This document shows, piece after piece, positions 60,032-64,000 of a stretch of DNA of 64,000 nt. The notes below the pieces were generated by a model. It searched no databases, was not told where the DNA came from, and worked only from the letters and a program-made list of their open reading frames with translations. The position numbers and the translations under genes were made by a program. The first letter of the stretch is position 1. The number at the start of each line of letters is the position of its first letter. Source of the DNA: Streptomyces sp. NA02950 (GTDB lineage Bacteria; Actinomycetota; Actinomycetes; Streptomycetales; Streptomycetaceae); the NCBI RefSeq assembly GCF_013364155.1, contig NZ_CP054916.1:6631001-6695000 (forward strand), written 5' to 3'.

Positions 60032-61258
60032 TCAGGTGGACGCGATGACCGTCAGCTCGGGGTGGGCGGTGCCGCCCGCGATGGCCGTGGACGACAGGTG
60101 GGAGACGACGTGGTCGTCGACCGGGTCGTTCGCCGGGTCGTCGTGCACCACCAGGTGCTCGTAGGTGGTGGCGCGCTGTGCGGGGACGCGGCCCGCGGCG
60201 CGGATGAGATGGAGCAGTTCCATCCGGTTGGAGCGGTGCTTGGCGCCCGCGGAGGAGACCACGTTCTCCTCCAGCATGACCGAGCCGAGGTCGTCCGCGC
60301 CGTAGTGCAGGGACAGCTGTCCGGCTTCCTTGCCGACGGTCAGCCAGGAGCCCTGGATGTGGGCGACGTTGTCGAGGAAGAGCCGGGCGATCGCGATCAT
60401 CCGCAGGTACTCGAAGACGGTCGCCTGTGTGCGGCCCTTGAGGTGGTTGTTCTCGGGCTGGTAGGTGTACGGGATGAAGGCGCGGAAGCCGCCCGTACGG
60501 TCCTGCACGTCACGGATCATGCTGATGTGCTCGATCCGCTCGGCGTTGGTCTCGCCGGTGCCCATCAGCATCGTGGAGGTGGACTCCACCCCGAGGTTGT
60601 GGGCGATCTCCATGATCTCCAGCCACCGCTCACCGGACTCCTTCAGCGGGGCGATGGCCTTGCGCGGCCGCTCGGGCAGCAGCTCGGCGCCCGCGCCCGC
60701 GAAGGAGTCCAGCCCCGCCGCGTGGATCCGGCGGATCGCCTCCTGCGCCGGGACACCCGAGATCCGTGCCATGTGCTCGACCTCGGAGGCCCCCAGCGAG
60801 TGGATCACCAGCTGCGGGAATTCCTTCTTGATGGCCGCGAAGTGCCGCTCGTAGTACTCGACGCCGTAGTCCGGGTGGTGGCCGCCCTGGAACATGATCT
60901 GGGTGCCGCCGAGTTCGACGGTCTCGGCACAGCGGCGCAGGATGTCGTCGAGATCGCGGGTCCAGCCTTTGGCGGTGTCCTTGGGCGGGGCGTAGAAGGC
61001 GCAGAACTTGCACGCCGTCACACAGACGTTGGTGTAGTTGATGTTCCGCTCGATGATGTACGTCGCGATGTGCTCGGTACCCGCGTAACGCCTGCGGCGG
61101 GCGGCGTCGGCGGCGGCTCCCAGCGCGTGCAGCGGAGCGGACCGGTAGAGGTCGAGCGCCTCTTCCGGGGAGATACGCCCCCCGCCGGCGGCGCGGTCGA
61201 GCGCCGCCTTCGCGTCGGGGTGTTCCTTCTCAAACGTCGTCATGGTCGGAGTCATCAC
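60032..61258 (-). CDS. mqnC: Cyclic dehypoxanthinyl futalosine synthase MqnC (radical SAM)
   Basis: A 408-aa radical SAM enzyme of the futalosine menaquinone route. The cluster motif CVTACKFCAFY (CxxxCxxC) lies near residues 54-63; GGTQIMFQGGHHPDYG and SAGAKHRSNRMELLHLIRAAGRVPAQR are MqnC-type. It makes the cyclic spiro compound from dehypoxanthine futalosine. Start GTG 61258 overlaps the ferredoxin stop (GTGA), with GGAG 7 nt in front; ATG 61255 or 61243 are alternatives. Confidence 0.93.
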   Translation of the reverse strand: MMTPTMTTFEKEHPDAKAALDRAAGGGRISPEEALDLYRSAPLHALGAAADAARRRRYAGTEHIATYIIERNINYTNVCVTACKFCAFYAPPKDTAKGWTRDLDDILRRCAETVELGGTQIMFQGGHHPDYGVEYYERHFAAIKKEFPQLVIHSLGASEVEHMARISGVPAQEAIRRIHAAGLDSFAGAGAELLPERPRKAIAPLKESGERWLEIMEIAHNLGVESTSTMLMGTGETNAERIEHISMIRDVQDRTGGFRAFIPYTYQPENNHLKGRTQATVFEYLRMIAIARLFLDNVAHIQGSWLTVGKEAGQLSLHYGADDLGSVMLEENVVSSAGAKHRSNRMELLHLIRAAGRVPAQRATTYEHLVVHDDPANDPVDDHVVSHLSSTAIAGGTAHPELTVIAST

Positions 61259-61557
61259 GCCAGTGCTCCTGCGTCGGGCCCGTGAAGCTCCACCTGATCG
61301 CTCTTGCGACGCACATGGATGCAGTCACCGGGGCAGTCGTTCGTTGCGTCCACCACGTCCCGCACCAGCGGAAGCGGAACAGTCACCGTGGCGGCGGGCT
61401 GCCGGCACAGCTCGTCGTCCTCGTCCTTGACGTAGGCCAGTCCGTCGATGTCCAGCTCGAAGACTTCCGGGGCGTACTGGGCACAGATGCCGTCTCCGGT
61501 GCACAGGTCCTGGTCGATCCAGACTTCGAGTTCTTCTTCGGGTGTGTTCGTGTCCAT
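61255..61557 (-). CDS. Ferredoxin, 3Fe-4S type
   Basis: A 100-aa acidic ferredoxin (EVWIDQDLCTGDGICAQYAPEVFEL, then CPGDCIHV). The Cys pattern Cx5C...C, with CxxxC at the end, is the actinobacterial single-cluster form. Its stop overlaps the mqnC start, so it may supply electrons to the radical SAM enzymes MqnC/MqnE. Start ATG 61557. Confidence 0.88.
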   Translation of the reverse strand: MDTNTPEEELEVWIDQDLCTGDGICAQYAPEVFELDIDGLAYVKDEDDELCRQPAATVTVPLPLVRDVVDATNDCPGDCIHVRRKSDQVELHGPDAGALA

Positions 61558-61603
61558 GGCTGGTGTCCGCCGATCGTCGTGGGGTGGGAGAGGCCGGCCG
61601 GGG

Positions 61604-62767
61604 TCAAACCCGCATGGGTTGGGGGGACTCGCGGCGGCCGGCGTCCGGACCGTCGTACTCACGGATGATCTCGTAACGGGTGTTGCGCTCGACCGGACGG
61701 AAACCCGCGTCCCGGATCAGCTCCAGCAGATCATCACGCGTCAGCTTGTTCGGCGTTCCGTAGTTGTCCGCATCATGAGTGATCTTGTACTCGACCACCG
61801 AGCCGTCCATGTCATCCGCACCGTGGTTCAACGCCAACTGCGCCGTCTGCACACCGTGCATCACCCAGAACACCTTCACATGCGGCACATTGTCGAACAG
61901 CAGACGCGACACCGCGAATGTCCTCAATGCTTCCGCACCCGTCGCCATCGACGTCCGCGCCTGCAACCGATTACGGATCTTCCCGTCCTTCATGTCCACG
62001 AAATCATGCTGATAACGCAGCGGAATGAAGACCTGGAAACCATTCGTCTCATCCTGGAGTTCCCGCAGCCGCAGCACGTGGTCCACCCGGTGCCGGGGCT
62101 CCTCGATATGCCCGTACAGCATGGTGCAGGGGGTCTTCAGCCCCTTCTGGTGGGCCAGCCGGTGGATGCGCGACCAGTCATCCCAGTGGGTCTCGTGGTC
62201 GACGATGTGGCGGCGGATCTCCCAGTCGAAGATCTCCGCACCACCGCCGGTCAGCGACTCCAGACCGGCATCGATCAATTCGTCCAGGATCTCCGAGGCA
62301 TCGAGACCCGAGATCTTCTCGAAGTGATGGATCTCCGTCGCCGTGAACGCCTTCAGCGACACCTGCGGCAGCGCCTCCTTGAGTGCTCGCAGCGACCGCG
62401 GGTAATAGCGCCAGGGAAGCGTGGGATGCAGACCGTTGACGATGTGCAACTCGGTCAGGTTCTCGTGCTCCATCGCCCTGGCCAGCCGCACGGCCTCCTC
62501 GATCCGCATCGTGTACGCGTCCTTCTCGCCCGGCTTCCGCTGGAACGAGCAGTACGCACATGACGCCGTACACACATTCGTCATGTTCAGATGACGATTG
62601 ACGTTGAAGTGAACGAGGTCACCGTTCTTACGCGTCCGTACCTCATGCGCCAGACCACCCAGCCACGCCAGATCATCCGAGGCGTAGAGGGCGATGCCGT
62701 CCTCACGGCCGAGTCGCTCTCCCGCGAGAACCTTCTGCTCCAACTCCCGCTTGAGACCTGAGTCCAT
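61604..62767 (-). CDS. mqnE: Aminofutalosine synthase MqnE (radical SAM)
   Basis: A 387-aa radical SAM enzyme that joins SAM to 3-[(1-carboxyvinyl)oxy]benzoate, giving 6-amino-6-deoxyfutalosine. It has CTASCAYCSFQRKPGEKDAYTM (CxxxCxxC) near residues 68-76, NGLHPTLPWRYYP, GGGAEIFDWEIRR and TPCTMLYGHIEEPRHRVDHVLRLRELQDET, which match Streptomyces MqnE closely. I use the ATG at 62767 (MDSGLKREL), typical of the family, rather than 62776 or 62839. Confidence 0.93.
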   Translation of the reverse strand: MDSGLKRELEQKVLAGERLGREDGIALYASDDLAWLGGLAHEVRTRKNGDLVHFNVNRHLNMTNVCTASCAYCSFQRKPGEKDAYTMRIEEAVRLARAMEHENLTELHIVNGLHPTLPWRYYPRSLRALKEALPQVSLKAFTATEIHHFEKISGLDASEILDELIDAGLESLTGGGAEIFDWEIRRHIVDHETHWDDWSRIHRLAHQKGLKTPCTMLYGHIEEPRHRVDHVLRLRELQDETNGFQVFIPLRYQHDFVDMKDGKIRNRLQARTSMATGAEALRTFAVSRLLFDNVPHVKVFWVMHGVQTAQLALNHGADDMDGSVVEYKITHDADNYGTPNKLTRDDLLELIRDAGFRPVERNTRYEIIREYDGPDAGRRESPQPMRV

Positions 62768-62897
62768 TGCCGTCATCCCCTCGTCGTTCCTGTGTCTGTC
62801 CGGCACGGTGGTGAAGTCGCGTGAACCACGCGTCGGCAAGGGCGCCGCCGTATCTCCTGAGCCCCGTTTCCCGGACGCGATGCCGGGACGGGTGGCC

Positions 62898-64000
<1,103 letters not shown>

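Overview
The window is actinobacterial and almost certainly Streptomyces. GC is very high, with strong G/C at third codon positions. Genes are packed and often coupled by 4-nt stop/start overlaps. The content is typical of the genus: an EfeUOB iron system, glnA2, the futalosine menaquinone genes, a BTAD/NB-ARC regulator, an F420 reductase and a pSAM2-type integrative element. Names come from motifs and family knowledge read by eye; no search was run.

Layout. 1-9.5 kb: TetR regulators, a glycosyltransferase, a PhoD phosphatase, a serine hydrolase, an Rsm22-like methyltransferase, a glycerophosphodiesterase and a Prim-Pol domain protein. 9.5-16.9 kb: iron and haem block (lipoprotein, efeU, efeB, efeO, broken hmuV and htaA, haem oxygenase) with two iron-box-like sites. 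17-21.4 kb: map, a nonsense-mutated MFS exporter and small hypotheticals. 21.6-26 kb: a coupled sialidase-ABC sugar importer operon. 26-34.6 kb: F420:NADP reductase, site-2 protease, Uma2 protein, a 1315-aa BTAD/NB-ARC regulator with a 129-bp minisatellite, and a DrrAB-like exporter. 34.7-46.5 kb: panB, an MFS-TetR pair, a membrane EEP phosphatase, a second MFS pump, nadE, a multicopper oxidase with a CsoR-like site, and glnA2.

46.4-59.9 kb: a 13.4-kb integrative and conjugative element (AICE) inserted in the 3' end of glnA2. It is bounded by perfect 87-bp direct repeats (46431-46517 and 59858-59944) that encode the last codons of glnA2. Integration therefore regenerates an intact GlnA2, and the element supplies a new stop codon and terminator. 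The leftward replication/integration unit is primpol, rep, an iteron-rich region, xis and int. The leftward transfer unit runs from a DUF6284-like gene through spd-type genes, a zinc protein, traB, a CTAG-rich palindrome array (candidate clt), small membrane genes and a compact TGT/DpdA-like base-exchange enzyme, ending at its own hairpin. A GntR repressor (KorSA-like) and a divergent methyltransferase sit at the right end. Three copies of one 16-bp motif mark likely repressor sites.

59.9-64 kb: leftward futalosine-pathway genes (O-methyltransferase fragment, mqnA, mqnE, ferredoxin, mqnC).

The most noteworthy points are the AICE in a protein-coding gene, its TGT/DpdA-like gene inside the conjugation operon, the candidate clt array and origin, and the collapsed haem-uptake locus. 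No tRNA, rRNA, CRISPR array or insertion sequence was seen.
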